Shown piece after piece: positions 14,681 through 23,228 of a DNA stretch of 26,851 bases. Source of the stretch: JANXVY01 sp031365425 (GTDB taxonomy: Bacteria; Pseudomonadota; Alphaproteobacteria; Rhizobiales; Hyphomicrobiaceae); the NCBI GenBank assembly GCA_031365425.1, contig JANLYB010000054.1:1-26851 (forward strand), given 5' to 3'. A program made the translations under genes and the position numbers. Numbering within the stretch: position 1 is the stretch's first letter; each line of letters opens with the position of its first letter. The notes beneath the pieces are model-generated. The model was not told the origin of the DNA. It searched no databases and saw only the letters and a program-made list of their open reading frames with translations.

Positions 14681-15315
14681 GTTCAGCCGAACCAAGTCCT
14701 CCGCGGACGAAGCCCATACGGGCCTGGCAACGGATGCTGTCGGGACGGCGGCTCGATTTGCTGAATCCCGATCCTGCCGATATCGAGATCGAGGACATTG
14801 CGCATGGGCTGGCGCGAGTCGCGCGCTGGAATGGGCAGACGGTCGGGGCGCATGCGTTTTCGGTCGCGCAGCATGCGCTGATCGTCGAGATGATCGCGCG
14901 GGACGGGCGAACAGATTGGGCGCCGGACTGGCGGCTGGCGGCACTGCTGCACGATGCGGCGGAATACGTCGTCGGCGATCTCATCAGTCCGTTCAAGACG
15001 GCAATCGGGCTTGATTACAAGGCGTTCGAAAACCGGCTGATGGCTGCGGTGCATGTGCGCTTCGGGCTGCCTGCACACCTGCCAGAGGCGGTTGCTGCAC
15101 ACATAAAGCATGCAGACACGATTGCCGCATACTACGAGGCAACGCGTCTTGCCGGGTTTATCGAGGCCGAAGCGGAGACGTTTTTCGGACGGCCCGGCGG
15201 ACTTTCATTTGAGGCGACCGGCATACTGGAAGCGCTGAAACCATGGCCTGCCGAGCAAGCGCAACGCAATTTCCTTCGCTGTTATCATCAGCTCACGTTA
15301 GAAAGCGGAAACTGA
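14677..15315 (+). CDS. HD-domain phosphohydrolase (YfbR-like)
   Basis: A 212-residue metal-dependent HD hydrolase, perhaps acting on nucleotides. The motif residues are visible: AFSVAQHALIVE with the first His, ALLHDAAEYVVGDL with the HD pair and Glu, and a distal Asp in KHADTIAAYYEATRL. The layout resembles E. coli 5'-deoxynucleotidase YfbR, but substrate specificity cannot be read. It is coupled to tag by a four-base overlap. Confidence 0.8.
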   Translation: MSSAEPSPPRTKPIRAWQRMLSGRRLDLLNPDPADIEIEDIAHGLARVARWNGQTVGAHAFSVAQHALIVEMIARDGRTDWAPDWRLAALLHDAAEYVVGDLISPFKTAIGLDYKAFENRLMAAVHVRFGLPAHLPEAVAAHIKHADTIAAYYEATRLAGFIEAEAETFFGRPGGLSFEATGILEALKPWPAEQAQRNFLRCYHQLTLESGN

Positions 15316-15379
15316 TGTTTAAATTACGTGCCTTGGCTCGGTCGCGCAAAGCGGTAGTGATTTAGGTGGAGTGCCGTTT

Positions 15380-16456
15380 ATGAAAACGAAAGGCACGCGC
15401 GATACCGATAGAACGACGGGGGCGAGTACTTCGTTGATCGAGAAAACCATGCCGCCTCATGAGAGCGGATCATACAAGCCCAGTCCTACTTCGCCTGCTT
15501 CGGCGGTCGAGATCGGCTTGACGGCTGCTATTCTGGCGGTACGCGACAGCGAACCGATGGTTTTGGTGGTGCGCGGTTCAGCATCGGGCGCCAATAGCGA
15601 TGCATTACCGTTCGGGCCGTTTTCGCCGCTCAATCATCGCACACTCGATATCGGGTTGCGGGCAGGTGTTGCCGCTCAGACCGGCCTAGATCTGGGATAT
15701 GTCGAGCAGTTGTATACCTTCGGCGACCGGGGGCGGCATGCGCAACCAGGCGACACCGGACCGCATGTGGTTTCAATCGGTTATCTGGCGCTGCGGCAGG
15801 ACTGCGAAGAATTGGGCGACCGCAATCAATGGCGGAGCTGGTATCATTATTTTCCTTGGGAAGACCGGCGCGATGGTCCCGCTGAGGTGCTCGATCACGA
15901 CATTATTCCAAGGCTGAACGCCTGGGCGCGGGCGCCGGTCGATCCGCATGGGCCGCTGCGTCCGATCGGGCGGGCCGAACGGGTGCGCATGTGCTTTGGC
16001 ACCGACGGCGGCACATGGGACGAGGAAAAGGTGCTCGAACGCTACGAGCTCTTATACGAGGCGGGGCTTGCGGCGGAGGCCCAGCGAGACGGGCGGTTGA
16101 CGCTGGACGCCGGCCGGATGCCGATCGGGGCCGCCATGCAGTACGATCACCGGCGGATTCTCGCGACGGCGATGGGGCGTATCCGCGGCAAGATCAAATA
16201 CCGCCCGGTGATCTTCGAGCTGCTGCCGGACGAGTTCACGTTGTATGAGCTGCAGCGGACGGTGGAAGCGATTCTGGGGCCGCATCTGCACAAGCAGAAT
16301 TTCCGTCGTCTGGTGGAAAGCGGTGGTCTTGTCGAGCCGACCGGCATCGTCAAGGCGGCAACGGGCGGACGGCCTGCCAAGCTCTACCGGTTCCGGCGCG
16401 ACGTGTTGCTGGAACGGCCCTCGCCGGGCGTGCGCGTGAAACCGGGGCGGGGTTAG
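15380..16456 (+). CDS. nadQ: NadQ-like Nudix-HTH regulator of NAD synthesis
   Basis: A 358-residue protein with an N-terminal Nudix-related domain (about 40-185; IGLTAAILAVRDSEPMVLVVRG, DIGLRAGVAAQTGL, YTFGDRGR) and a C-terminal winged-helix part (about 260-345; KIKYRPVIFELLPDEFTLYELQ, NFRRLVESGGLVEPTG, GRPAKLYRFR). This arrangement and its place before nadABC match NadQ, the predicted NAD regulator of alphaproteobacteria. The true catalytic Nudix box is not evident, so the domain likely senses a ligand. ATG 15380 follows AGGTGGAG; ATG 15449 is possible. The likely operator is before nadA. Confidence 0.8.
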   Translation: MKTKGTRDTDRTTGASTSLIEKTMPPHESGSYKPSPTSPASAVEIGLTAAILAVRDSEPMVLVVRGSASGANSDALPFGPFSPLNHRTLDIGLRAGVAAQTGLDLGYVEQLYTFGDRGRHAQPGDTGPHVVSIGYLALRQDCEELGDRNQWRSWYHYFPWEDRRDGPAEVLDHDIIPRLNAWARAPVDPHGPLRPIGRAERVRMCFGTDGGTWDEEKVLERYELLYEAGLAAEAQRDGRLTLDAGRMPIGAAMQYDHRRILATAMGRIRGKIKYRPVIFELLPDEFTLYELQRTVEAILGPHLHKQNFRRLVESGGLVEPTGIVKAATGGRPAKLYRFRRDVLLERPSPGVRVKPGRG

Positions 16457-16561
16457 CTGCCGCGCTAAGTGCCCGATCGACGGCATGCCATCACACGACA
16501 GTCATTTTTGTGTGTCCGCCCCCTAGCCAGGAGGGGTGCGCGATCTTATTATATGCAACGA

Positions 16562-16578
16562 ATGCTCAGCTTGAGCAT
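16562..16578 (+). promoter_or_regulatory. probable NadQ operator before nadA
   Basis: The 17-bp perfect inverted repeat ATGCTCA-GCT-TGAGCAT ends 23 bases before the nadA start. A possible -10 (TATTAT or TTATAT, 16547-16554) lies directly upstream, so a bound protein would block the initiating polymerase. Assignment to NadQ rests on gene context. Confidence 0.7.
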
Positions 16579-16601
16579 AACATAAACCCGGAGATCCGGC
16601 G

Positions 16602-17714
16602 ATGATGATCGACCTCAGTGTTCCCAGGTCATTGGCAGCCAATTCCAGCAAGCCGGGATTGGGCGTTGCTGGTCCCAACGGCAAGCCCGTTGCCGGAGCG
16701 AAGGTTTTGACCAAGCGCGATATTCCGCCGTTTGACGCTGCGATGGCGCGCGAGATGGAGCCGCTGTACGCCAAGGTGCGCGGCGTCATCACGCCGATGG
16801 AGTGGCCCGCTTACGCGCCGCTGATCCGCGAAATCAACCGGATCAAAAAAGAGCGCAACGCCGTCATCCTCGCCCACAACTACATGACGCCCGAGATCTT
16901 CCACGGCGTGGCGGATTTCCGCGGCGACAGCCTGCAGCTCGCCAAGGAAGCTGCCGCGACGAAGGCGAGCGTGATCGTGCAGGCCGGCGTGCACTTCATG
17001 GCGGAGACGGCCAAGCTGCTGTCGCCAGACAAGACCGTACTGATCCCCGACATGCGGGCTGGCTGCTCGCTGGCGGCGTCGATCACGGCGGAAGACGTGC
17101 GCATGTTGCGGGCGGCTTATCCGGGCGTGCCGATTGTCACGTATGTGAACACGAGCGCTGCCGTGAAGGCCGAATGCGACATCACCTGCACGTCGTCGAA
17201 CGCGGTGGCAGTGGTCGAAAGCCTTGGGTCCAAGCGCGTATTGCTGATCCCAGACCAATATCTGTCGAAATACGTGCAGACCAAAACGAAGGTCGAGATC
17301 ATTGCCTGGAAGGGGTCGTGCGAGGTGCATGAGCGCTTTACCGCCGAGGAACTCGAGGTCTTCCGCAAGCAGGATCCGGGCACGAAGATCATTGCACATC
17401 CCGAATGCCCGCCCGATGTGATCGCGGCTGCCGACTTCACCGGCTCGACGAAGGCGATGATCGATTGGGTCAAATCCAACCGGCCGAAGAAGGTCGTACT
17501 GGTCACCGAATGCTCGATGGCGTCGAATGTCGCCGTCGAGGTACCCGATGTCGAGTTTGTGCGGCCGTGTAATCTGTGCCCGCACATGAAGCGGATCAGC
17601 CTGGAAAACATCTACGACAGCCTCGTTCACATGCAGTACGAGGTGACCGTCGACCCGGAAGTTGCCGCGAAGGCGCGGCGAGCGGTCGAACGGATGGTCA
17701 ATCTGCCGGTCTGA
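16602..17714 (+). CDS. nadA: quinolinate synthase
   Basis: Condenses iminoaspartate with dihydroxyacetone phosphate to quinolinate, using a [4Fe-4S] cluster. The 370-residue product has AVILAHNYMTPEIF, GVHFMAETAKLL, and the probable cluster ligands Cys155 (AGCSLA), Cys240 (GSCEVH) and Cys326 (PCNLCPHMKR). The N-terminal 60 residues are longer than in E. coli NadA, as in other alphaproteobacteria. GGAG lies before the paired ATG codons 16602 and 16605. It is preceded by the palindromic operator and followed by a strong terminator. Confidence 0.97.
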   Translation: MMIDLSVPRSLAANSSKPGLGVAGPNGKPVAGAKVLTKRDIPPFDAAMAREMEPLYAKVRGVITPMEWPAYAPLIREINRIKKERNAVILAHNYMTPEIFHGVADFRGDSLQLAKEAAATKASVIVQAGVHFMAETAKLLSPDKTVLIPDMRAGCSLAASITAEDVRMLRAAYPGVPIVTYVNTSAAVKAECDITCTSSNAVAVVESLGSKRVLLIPDQYLSKYVQTKTKVEIIAWKGSCEVHERFTAEELEVFRKQDPGTKIIAHPECPPDVIAAADFTGSTKAMIDWVKSNRPKKVVLVTECSMASNVAVEVPDVEFVRPCNLCPHMKRISLENIYDSLVHMQYEVTVDPEVAAKARRAVERMVNLPV

Positions 17715-17736
17715 TCGCTGTTCGTTGCAGTCTCCA

Positions 17737-17767
17737 GGGCCAGGGACTTTTCCCTGGCCCGCTTTTT
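17737..17767 (+). terminator. Rho-independent terminator between nadA and nadB
   Basis: A perfect 10-bp stem, GGGCCAGGGA (17737-17746) and TCCCTGGCCC (17751-17760), loop CTTT, then GCTTTTT. It ends only 12 bases before the nadB ATG, and the nadB ribosome binding site (AAGG) follows the T run directly. Confidence 0.88.
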
Positions 17768-17779
17768 AAGGCAAACGTG

Positions 17780-19423
17780 ATGGCCTCACCATTTCACAGC
17801 GCGAGCGGCGACCCTGGACCTGGGCCGATCGTCATTGTGGGAGCGGGGCTCGCTGGCCTTTACACCGCACTCAAGCTTGCGCCGTTGCCGGTGACGGTGA
17901 TTGCCGCAGCGCCGATGGGCGAGGGCGCTTCCAGCATCTGGGCACAGGGCGGGGTTGCTGCTGCCGTGGGCGAGGGCGATACAGCGGAAGCGCATGCAGC
18001 CGATACCATCGCTGCGGGGGCCGGCATCGTCGATCCTGATATCGCAATCACCATCGCGTCGGAAGGCCGTGCGCGCATTCTGGATTTGAGCGACTATGGT
18101 GTGCCGTTCGACCGCGGCAACGGGGGCGCTTACGTGCTGTCGCGTGAGGCTGCCCACAACGCCAACCGTGTGGTGCGTGTGTCGGGCGACAGGGCCGGAT
18201 TTGCCATCATGCAGGCGCTGATTGCGCGTGTACGTGCGACGCCCAGCATTCGGCTTCTGGAGGGTTTTTCGGCGGTGGGGCTCGTGACGACCGAGGGCCG
18301 GGTCCGGAGCGTGAAGCTCATCAAGAGCAAGCCTGGGCATCAGATCGTCGTCAAGACTCTGGATGCGGGTGCGGTCGTGCTGGCTACTGGCGGCGTTGGG
18401 TCGCTGTATGCTGTCACTACCAATCCGACGATGGCGCGCGGCGAGGCGATTGCATTCGCGGCGCGGGCCGGTGCGGTGATCGCGGATGCGGAGTTCGTGC
18501 AGTTTCACCCGACCGCGCTCGATGTCGGGATCGATCCGGCGCCGCTTGCGACCGAAGCATTGCGCGGGGAAGGAGCGACGCTGGTCAACCGGATTGGCGA
18601 GCGCTTCATGCTCTCGATCGATCCGCGCGCTGAGCTCTCACCGCGCGATATCGTGGCACGCGGTGTGTTTGCCGAAATCAAAGCGGGGCGCGGGGCATAT
18701 CTTGATTGCCGGACGGAACCGGGCGTACGGCTGGCGGAGGCATTCCCCACGGTCTATGCGTTCTGCAAGGAAGCCGGGCTTGACCCCACACATGACCTGC
18801 TCCCCGTGGCACCAGCGGCGCACTATCACATGGGCGGCGTTGCGACGGACGTGAACGGGCGGACGAGCGTTGCCGGATTATGGGCGGCCGGCGAGGTTGC
18901 CTCGACCGGACTGCATGGCGCGAACCGGCTAGCATCGAACTCGCTGCTCGAAGCGGTCGTGGTCGGAGACCGCGTGGCTGCGGATATCAAGACACGTAAG
19001 CGGACGGTTTCCAATCCGGTGGCGATGCCGTTGGCGGCGGATGCGCCGTTCGCCGTCGATCAGGATCAAAGGAGCGACGCGCTGTTGCGCCTGCGCGCAA
19101 CCATGTCCGAGCACGTCGGCGTCATTCGCGAGGCGGACGGCCTCAGGATGGCGCTTGCGGTCATCGGCGATATCGAGGCAAAGGCTGGCAGCGATGTGGT
19201 GCTCGCCAATATGGCGCTGACGGCGCGGCTGATTGCGAACGGCGCGTTGGCGCGGCATGAGAGCCGGGGCGGGCATTGGCGCTCGGACTATCCGTTTGCC
19301 GATCCAGCTTTGGCGCAGCGCAGCTTTGTGCGCGTTGGCGAGGATGGCCGGATCGAGCCACTCGTCACCGGGCCGAAGTCGCGGCGGAATCCGCATCCGG
19401 TGCTGGGAGCGGTGCGGGTTTGA
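17780..19423 (+). CDS. nadB: L-aspartate oxidase
   Basis: FAD enzyme that oxidises L-aspartate to iminoaspartate for NadA. The 547-residue product begins with the dinucleotide-binding motif IVIVGAGLAGLY (from residue 17), then SIWAQGGVAAAVGEGD, VLATGGVGSLYAVTTNP, EFVQFHPTALD, HYHMGGVATDVNGRT and GLHGANRLASNSLLE, all typical of NadB. ATG 17780 with TAAGG upstream is chosen; the frame is open further upstream into nadA without homology. Although next to nadA, it is separated by a terminator, so its level may be set below that of nadA. Confidence 0.96.
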   Translation: MASPFHSASGDPGPGPIVIVGAGLAGLYTALKLAPLPVTVIAAAPMGEGASSIWAQGGVAAAVGEGDTAEAHAADTIAAGAGIVDPDIAITIASEGRARILDLSDYGVPFDRGNGGAYVLSREAAHNANRVVRVSGDRAGFAIMQALIARVRATPSIRLLEGFSAVGLVTTEGRVRSVKLIKSKPGHQIVVKTLDAGAVVLATGGVGSLYAVTTNPTMARGEAIAFAARAGAVIADAEFVQFHPTALDVGIDPAPLATEALRGEGATLVNRIGERFMLSIDPRAELSPRDIVARGVFAEIKAGRGAYLDCRTEPGVRLAEAFPTVYAFCKEAGLDPTHDLLPVAPAAHYHMGGVATDVNGRTSVAGLWAAGEVASTGLHGANRLASNSLLEAVVVGDRVAADIKTRKRTVSNPVAMPLAADAPFAVDQDQRSDALLRLRATMSEHVGVIREADGLRMALAVIGDIEAKAGSDVVLANMALTARLIANGALARHESRGGHWRSDYPFADPALAQRSFVRVGEDGRIEPLVTGPKSRRNPHPVLGAVRV

Positions 19424-19455
19424 TGGGGGCGGTGCGTGTGTCGATCGCTCCTTTT

Positions 19456-19582
19456 CCTCTCCCGATACGGGAGAGGATGTCCGTCGATGCCCCGCATCGC
19501 CAGCGATGACGGACAGGTGAGGGACTCATTACAATAAGAACGCGTGCGCTAGATCGAAGTCCCTCATCCGCCCCTCCGGGGC
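19456..19582. repeat. composite palindromic repeat between nadB and nadC
   Basis: Successive hairpins: CCTCTCCCG-ATA-CGGGAGAGG (19456-19476), GATGC-CCC-GCATC (19486-19498) inside CCGTC...GACGG, the long-range pair TGAGGGACT (19518-19526) with AGTCCCTCA (19558-19566), and GCCCC-TCC-GGGGC (19570-19582). It fills most of the 235-base gap before nadC, which otherwise holds no gene. Confidence 0.75.
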
Positions 19583-19658
19583 ACATTCGCCCGTACCGTG
19601 AGAAGTAGGTGAAGTTGCCGTTCGTTATTTTTCCTATCCGCTTAGCCAGAGATCGCCA

Positions 19659-20522
19659 ATGAAGACGTCCTCTTTGACTGCTGCTTTGCCTCATGGATTG
19701 ATTGTGCGGGCGGTGGCGGATGCGCTGGCCGAAGACTTGGGGCTTGCGGGCGACATTACGACGGACGCGACCGTGCCAGAGGGTGCGATGGCGCGGGCGG
19801 TATTTGTGGCGCGCAAGCCGGGGGTGATCTCGGGGCTCGCCGTGGCAGCGGAGGCGTTTGCCACGCTGGATGCTCGAGTTCAATTCGAGCCGGCCGTTCG
19901 GGACGGCGACAAGGTCGAAGCCGGGGCCGTCGTTGCCAAGGTGCATGGCCCGGCGCGGGGCATTCTGACGGGCGAACGGGTTGCGCTCAATTTCATGGGG
20001 CGGATGAGCGGAATTGCGACGCTGACGCGGCACTATGTGGATGCAATTTCGGGGACGCGGGCGGTGATCGTCGATACGCGCAAGACGACGCCGGGGTTGC
20101 GGGCGTTCGAGAAGTACGCGGTGCGCTGCGGCGGAGGAATGAACCATCGCGTCGGACTGTTCGATGCGATCCTGATCAAAGACAATCACATCGTTGCGGC
20201 GGGCGGGCTGGCGAAGGCCATCGCCGGTGCGCGTGCGCGGGCCGGACATCTGGTCAAGATCGAAGTCGAGGTCGACACGCTTGCTCAGCTCGACGAGGTG
20301 ATGGCGCACACGGTGGACGTGGTGCTGCTCGATAATATGACGCCTGCGCAGTTGAAGACTGCCGTGGCGCGGGTGGCGGGGTCGATGCTGACGGAGGCGT
20401 CGGGCGGCGTGAGCCTTGAAAGCGTGCGTGGCATTGCGGAAGCGGGTGTGGATTTGATCTCCATCGGCGCGCTCACGCATTCGGCGCCGGTGCTCGATCT
20501 GGGGTTGGATTTTACAGGGTAG
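19659..20522 (+). CDS. nadC: nicotinate-nucleotide pyrophosphorylase (carboxylating)
   Basis: Converts quinolinate and PRPP to nicotinate mononucleotide, the third de novo NAD step. The 287 residues include AEDLGLAGDITTDATVP, ALNFMGRMSGIAT, VIVDTRKTTPGLRAFEKYAVRCGGGMNHR, LFDAILIKDNH, VEVDTLAQLDE and VLLDNMTP, the full set of QPRTase motifs. ATG 19659 follows AGAGA. I see no copy of the nadA palindrome upstream; 235 bases of hairpin repeats separate it from nadB. Confidence 0.97.
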   Translation: MKTSSLTAALPHGLIVRAVADALAEDLGLAGDITTDATVPEGAMARAVFVARKPGVISGLAVAAEAFATLDARVQFEPAVRDGDKVEAGAVVAKVHGPARGILTGERVALNFMGRMSGIATLTRHYVDAISGTRAVIVDTRKTTPGLRAFEKYAVRCGGGMNHRVGLFDAILIKDNHIVAAGGLAKAIAGARARAGHLVKIEVEVDTLAQLDEVMAHTVDVVLLDNMTPAQLKTAVARVAGSMLTEASGGVSLESVRGIAEAGVDLISIGALTHSAPVLDLGLDFTG

Positions 20523-20540
20523 GGCGGGTTTTGTGGCTGG

Positions 20541-21137
20541 TCAGCGGGGACTGTCTGGCACGATTTCGTAGGTGCAGGCGAAGGCTGAGCGGGGGCAATG
20601 CGGTAGGTGTCATTCGGGTTGGCGATGTCCTGAACGATGGCGTCGCCAGGGCGGGCAATCATGTCCTCACCCCACGGTGCCATGAACCGGAATGTGCCGT
20701 CCTGTTCAGACACAATGACGAACCGCATCGGCACGCCCTTGGGCCAATAGGTAGACCACCCGTCCGCATCCGCTGTAGCGAGGGGACCTTCGTAACGCTT
20801 TGGAAACGTCGCGGCGGCGACGAGGATTTCTTCGTTCCCCGTTTCCGGGCACCGGTTGCGAACGACCATGTCGCCTTCCTTCGCGGGTGGGCCTTGGGTT
20901 TCTTTGCCCTCGCCTTTGATGATGGAGACGACGATTTCGCCGGGTTTGGCTGGGCGCACGCCGGACGGGCTTGGTCTTGCGCGCGATCTTTTCGGCAGAT
21001 GAGCCCTGCGCCCGCTGGAAGTAGGCCGCGATGTCGATCAGGTCGTCGGCGCGGATCATTTGGGCGGAGGAGATCAGCAGGCATACGGCAGCGATAAGCT
21101 GCGGACGAGTGGTCAACGGAGCTGCCTTCTTGACCAT
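20541..21137 (-). pseudogene. exported protein gene with two compensating frameshifts
   Basis: From ATG 21137 (preceded by the strong site AGGGAGGA) the frame gives a signal peptide (MVKKAAPLTTRPQLIAAVCL, cleavage likely near residue 30) and a mature start DDLIDIAAYFQRAQGSSAEK. Near 20961-20972 reading must skip one base to continue as SGVRPAKPGEIVV and on through PGDAIVQDIANPNDTYRIA. Near 20588-20597 one base is missing, and the original frame resumes as SAFACTYEIVPDSPR then stop at 20541. Repaired, it would have about 198 residues with two Cys. Both shifts lie at short C/G runs, so sequencing error is a real alternative to decay. I recognise no family. Confidence 0.65.
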
Positions 21138-21218
21138 GCATTCCTCCCTACGATCCCGGTTGCGGATTCTACGATGCCGGGCGGATTTGGACGATCCGAT
21201 ACTTCTGGCTGGCTGGAA

Positions 21219-22163
21219 TCACCCCAGTTGTTCATCCGTAAACCTGTAAGGCGTGGTGCAGAATTCGCAGGTGACGGTGACTGCGCCGTCGGGGTCGCGC
21301 ATATCGGATAGCTGGGACGGGCCGAAGCCTTTCAGGAAGTTGCCGACGGCATCGCGGGAGCAGCCGCAGCGCATGGCGATGGGCTGTTGCGACGAGACGG
21401 CGACGCCTTCTTCGTGGAACAAGCGATAGAGCAGGCGCTCGGGCGTCAGCGTCGGGTCGAGGAGTTCGTGGTCTTCGACGGTGGACGCTAAGATTTCCAC
21501 GCGCCGCCAGTTTTCATCGTCGGAACCCAAAACCCACTCGGCGTTGTCTTCGGGTTCGGGCGTGTGGTGACCGCCTTGGGCGGTCAAGTGCTGGACCATG
21601 AGACCGCCCGCGCGCCAGCGCCAGACGCCACTGGCAAAGTGGCGGGCGACGCTCAAGCGGATGAAGGTCGGGAGCTGTTCGGACTGGCGGAAGTATTCGA
21701 GCGCTGCCTGCGCGAGCGTGCAATTGTCGAGCGCGACGATGCCCTGATAGCGCTCCATGTCGCCGCCGGGATCTATGGTCATGGCAAGGTGGCCTTTACC
21801 GAGGATGGCTGCTTCGGTGGCGGATCCTGCGTCCGTCAATTGTTTGAGGCGTTCGGCGTTGAAGCTGGCGTAGCCGCGGATCGTGCCGGCGGTCAGGAAG
21901 TTGACGACGATGAAGCCAAGCGGGCCGTCGGAGTTTGTTTGCAGTATCAGCTTGCCGTCGAACTTCAGCTGCGCGCCAAGCATCGCGGTGAGGGCAAGCG
22001 CCTGGGCGAGGATTTTGCTCACGGCTTCGGGATAGTCGTGGCGGCTCAAGATGTCATCGACGGCGGGGCCTAAGCGCACCACGCGGCCGGAGATGCCTGA
22101 GGTGACGGTCTGGAAGGCGATGACGCCATCGTCGGCGGAGGTGGGGGCAGTGGTGGCTGTCAT
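21219..22163 (-). CDS. hslO: redox-regulated chaperone Hsp33
   Basis: Holdase activated by oxidation of a C-terminal zinc centre. The 314-residue product has the N-terminal Hsp33 strings AQALALTAMLGAQLKFDGKLILQTNSDGP and FRQSEQLPTF, and the four redox Cys as CGC (in MRCGCSRD) and CEFC (in VTCEFCTTPYRF) at the C-terminus. It is the last gene of argD-argF-hslO, a conserved alphaproteobacterial order; a repeat hairpin lies between argF and it. Confidence 0.95.
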   Translation of the reverse strand: MTATTAPTSADDGVIAFQTVTSGISGRVVRLGPAVDDILSRHDYPEAVSKILAQALALTAMLGAQLKFDGKLILQTNSDGPLGFIVVNFLTAGTIRGYASFNAERLKQLTDAGSATEAAILGKGHLAMTIDPGGDMERYQGIVALDNCTLAQAALEYFRQSEQLPTFIRLSVARHFASGVWRWRAGGLMVQHLTAQGGHHTPEPEDNAEWVLGSDDENWRRVEILASTVEDHELLDPTLTPERLLYRLFHEEGVAVSSQQPIAMRCGCSRDAVGNFLKGFGPSQLSDMRDPDGAVTVTCEFCTTPYRFTDEQLG

Positions 22164-22225
22164 GGGGACTTACACTCGGTCGGGAGCTGCGATGAACGCA
22201 GCACGTTTATGGTCTACCCGTGCCG

Positions 22226-22259
22226 CCTTGGATGGCCGGGTCAAGCCCGGCCATGGAGT
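22226..22259. repeat. ATGGCCGGG-family palindromic repeat, short form
   Basis: TTGGATGGCCGGG-TCAAG-CCCGGCCATGGAGT, nine paired bases ATGGCCGGG/CCCGGCCAT. It lies six bases after the argF stop codon on the minus strand, a usual place for repeats that stabilise or end transcripts. Confidence 0.85.
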
Positions 22260-22265
22260 AGAAGG

Positions 22266-23201
22266 TCAGCTTGCGCCGAGGCACCAGGCGAGGATGGCTT
22301 TTTGGACGTGGAGGCGATTTTCGGCTTCATCGAAGACCACCGATTGGGGGCCATCTATGACGCCGGCGGTGACTTCGTTGCCCCGGTAGGCGGGGAGGCA
22401 ATGCATGAAGATCGCGTTCTTGGCCGCGTGGGACATAAGTTCGGCATCGACCGCGTAGGGACGCAGGAGCTTCTTGCGTTTGGCGGCGTCGGTCTGCCCC
22501 ATGGAGACCCAGGTGTCCGTGACGACGCAATCGGCGCCTTTCACGGCGGCGACCGGATCATCCATCATCTCGACGGCGCCATTTTCGGCTTTCACCCACG
22601 AGACGACTTCCGGTTCGGGAGCCAGCGTCGGCGGCGTTGCGACGCGGAGCTTGCAGCCGAATTTTACGGCGGCATGCATCCAGGATGCGGCAACGTTGTT
22701 ACCGTCGCCGACCCAGGCGATGGTGCGGCCTTTGATGGGGCCCAAATGCTCCTCAAAGGTCATGATGTCGGCCATGATCTGGCAGGGGTGGCTTTTCTCG
22801 GTCAGGCCGTTGATGACCGGGATGGTGGCGTAGTGGGCCAACTCGTCGACGGTCGATTGCGCGTTCGCGCGGATCATGACGATGTCGATGTAACGCGACA
22901 GAACGCGGGCGGTATCTGCGATGCTTTCGCCGCGGCCCAATTGCAGGTCGGTGTTGTTGAGCGTGATCGATTGGCCGCCGAGCTGGCGCATGGCGACGTC
23001 AAACGAGATGCGCGTGCGGGTCGACGGCTTTTCGAAGATGAGGCCGAGGACGGCGTCCTTCACGTCCGGTGGGCACAGGACGGAGGGCACGCGCTTGCCC
23101 GCCTTTTTCATGGCATGCGCGTTGTCGATAATGCGGCGCAGCGTCAGGCCGTCGAGGGAATGAATGTCGATGAAATGACGAACGACTTTGCGATTGGACA
23201 T
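22266..23201 (-). CDS. argF: ornithine carbamoyltransferase
   Basis: Forms citrulline from ornithine and carbamoyl phosphate in arginine synthesis. The 311 residues carry the carbamoyl-phosphate motif STRTRISFDVA, the linking string NGLTEKSHPCQIMADIMTF, DTWVSMGQ and the ornithine-site HCLPAYRG. It starts 27 bases after the argD stop, so the two are co-transcribed. Confidence 0.97.
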   Translation of the reverse strand: MSNRKVVRHFIDIHSLDGLTLRRIIDNAHAMKKAGKRVPSVLCPPDVKDAVLGLIFEKPSTRTRISFDVAMRQLGGQSITLNNTDLQLGRGESIADTARVLSRYIDIVMIRANAQSTVDELAHYATIPVINGLTEKSHPCQIMADIMTFEEHLGPIKGRTIAWVGDGNNVAASWMHAAVKFGCKLRVATPPTLAPEPEVVSWVKAENGAVEMMDDPVAAVKGADCVVTDTWVSMGQTDAAKRKKLLRPYAVDAELMSHAAKNAIFMHCLPAYRGNEVTAGVIDGPQSVVFDEAENRLHVQKAILAWCLGAS

Positions 23202-23228
23202 GGCTTTGGAGGCTTTAAGGCCTGCTCC

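Noticed and set aside
16629..17630. A 333-residue minus-strand frame opposite nadA
   Set aside because: Antisense of the nadA codons with His/Arg-rich composition and no recognisable motif.
19365..20480. A 371-residue minus-strand frame opposite nadC
   Set aside because: Covers the repeat region and nadC in antisense; extreme Arg content and no family features.
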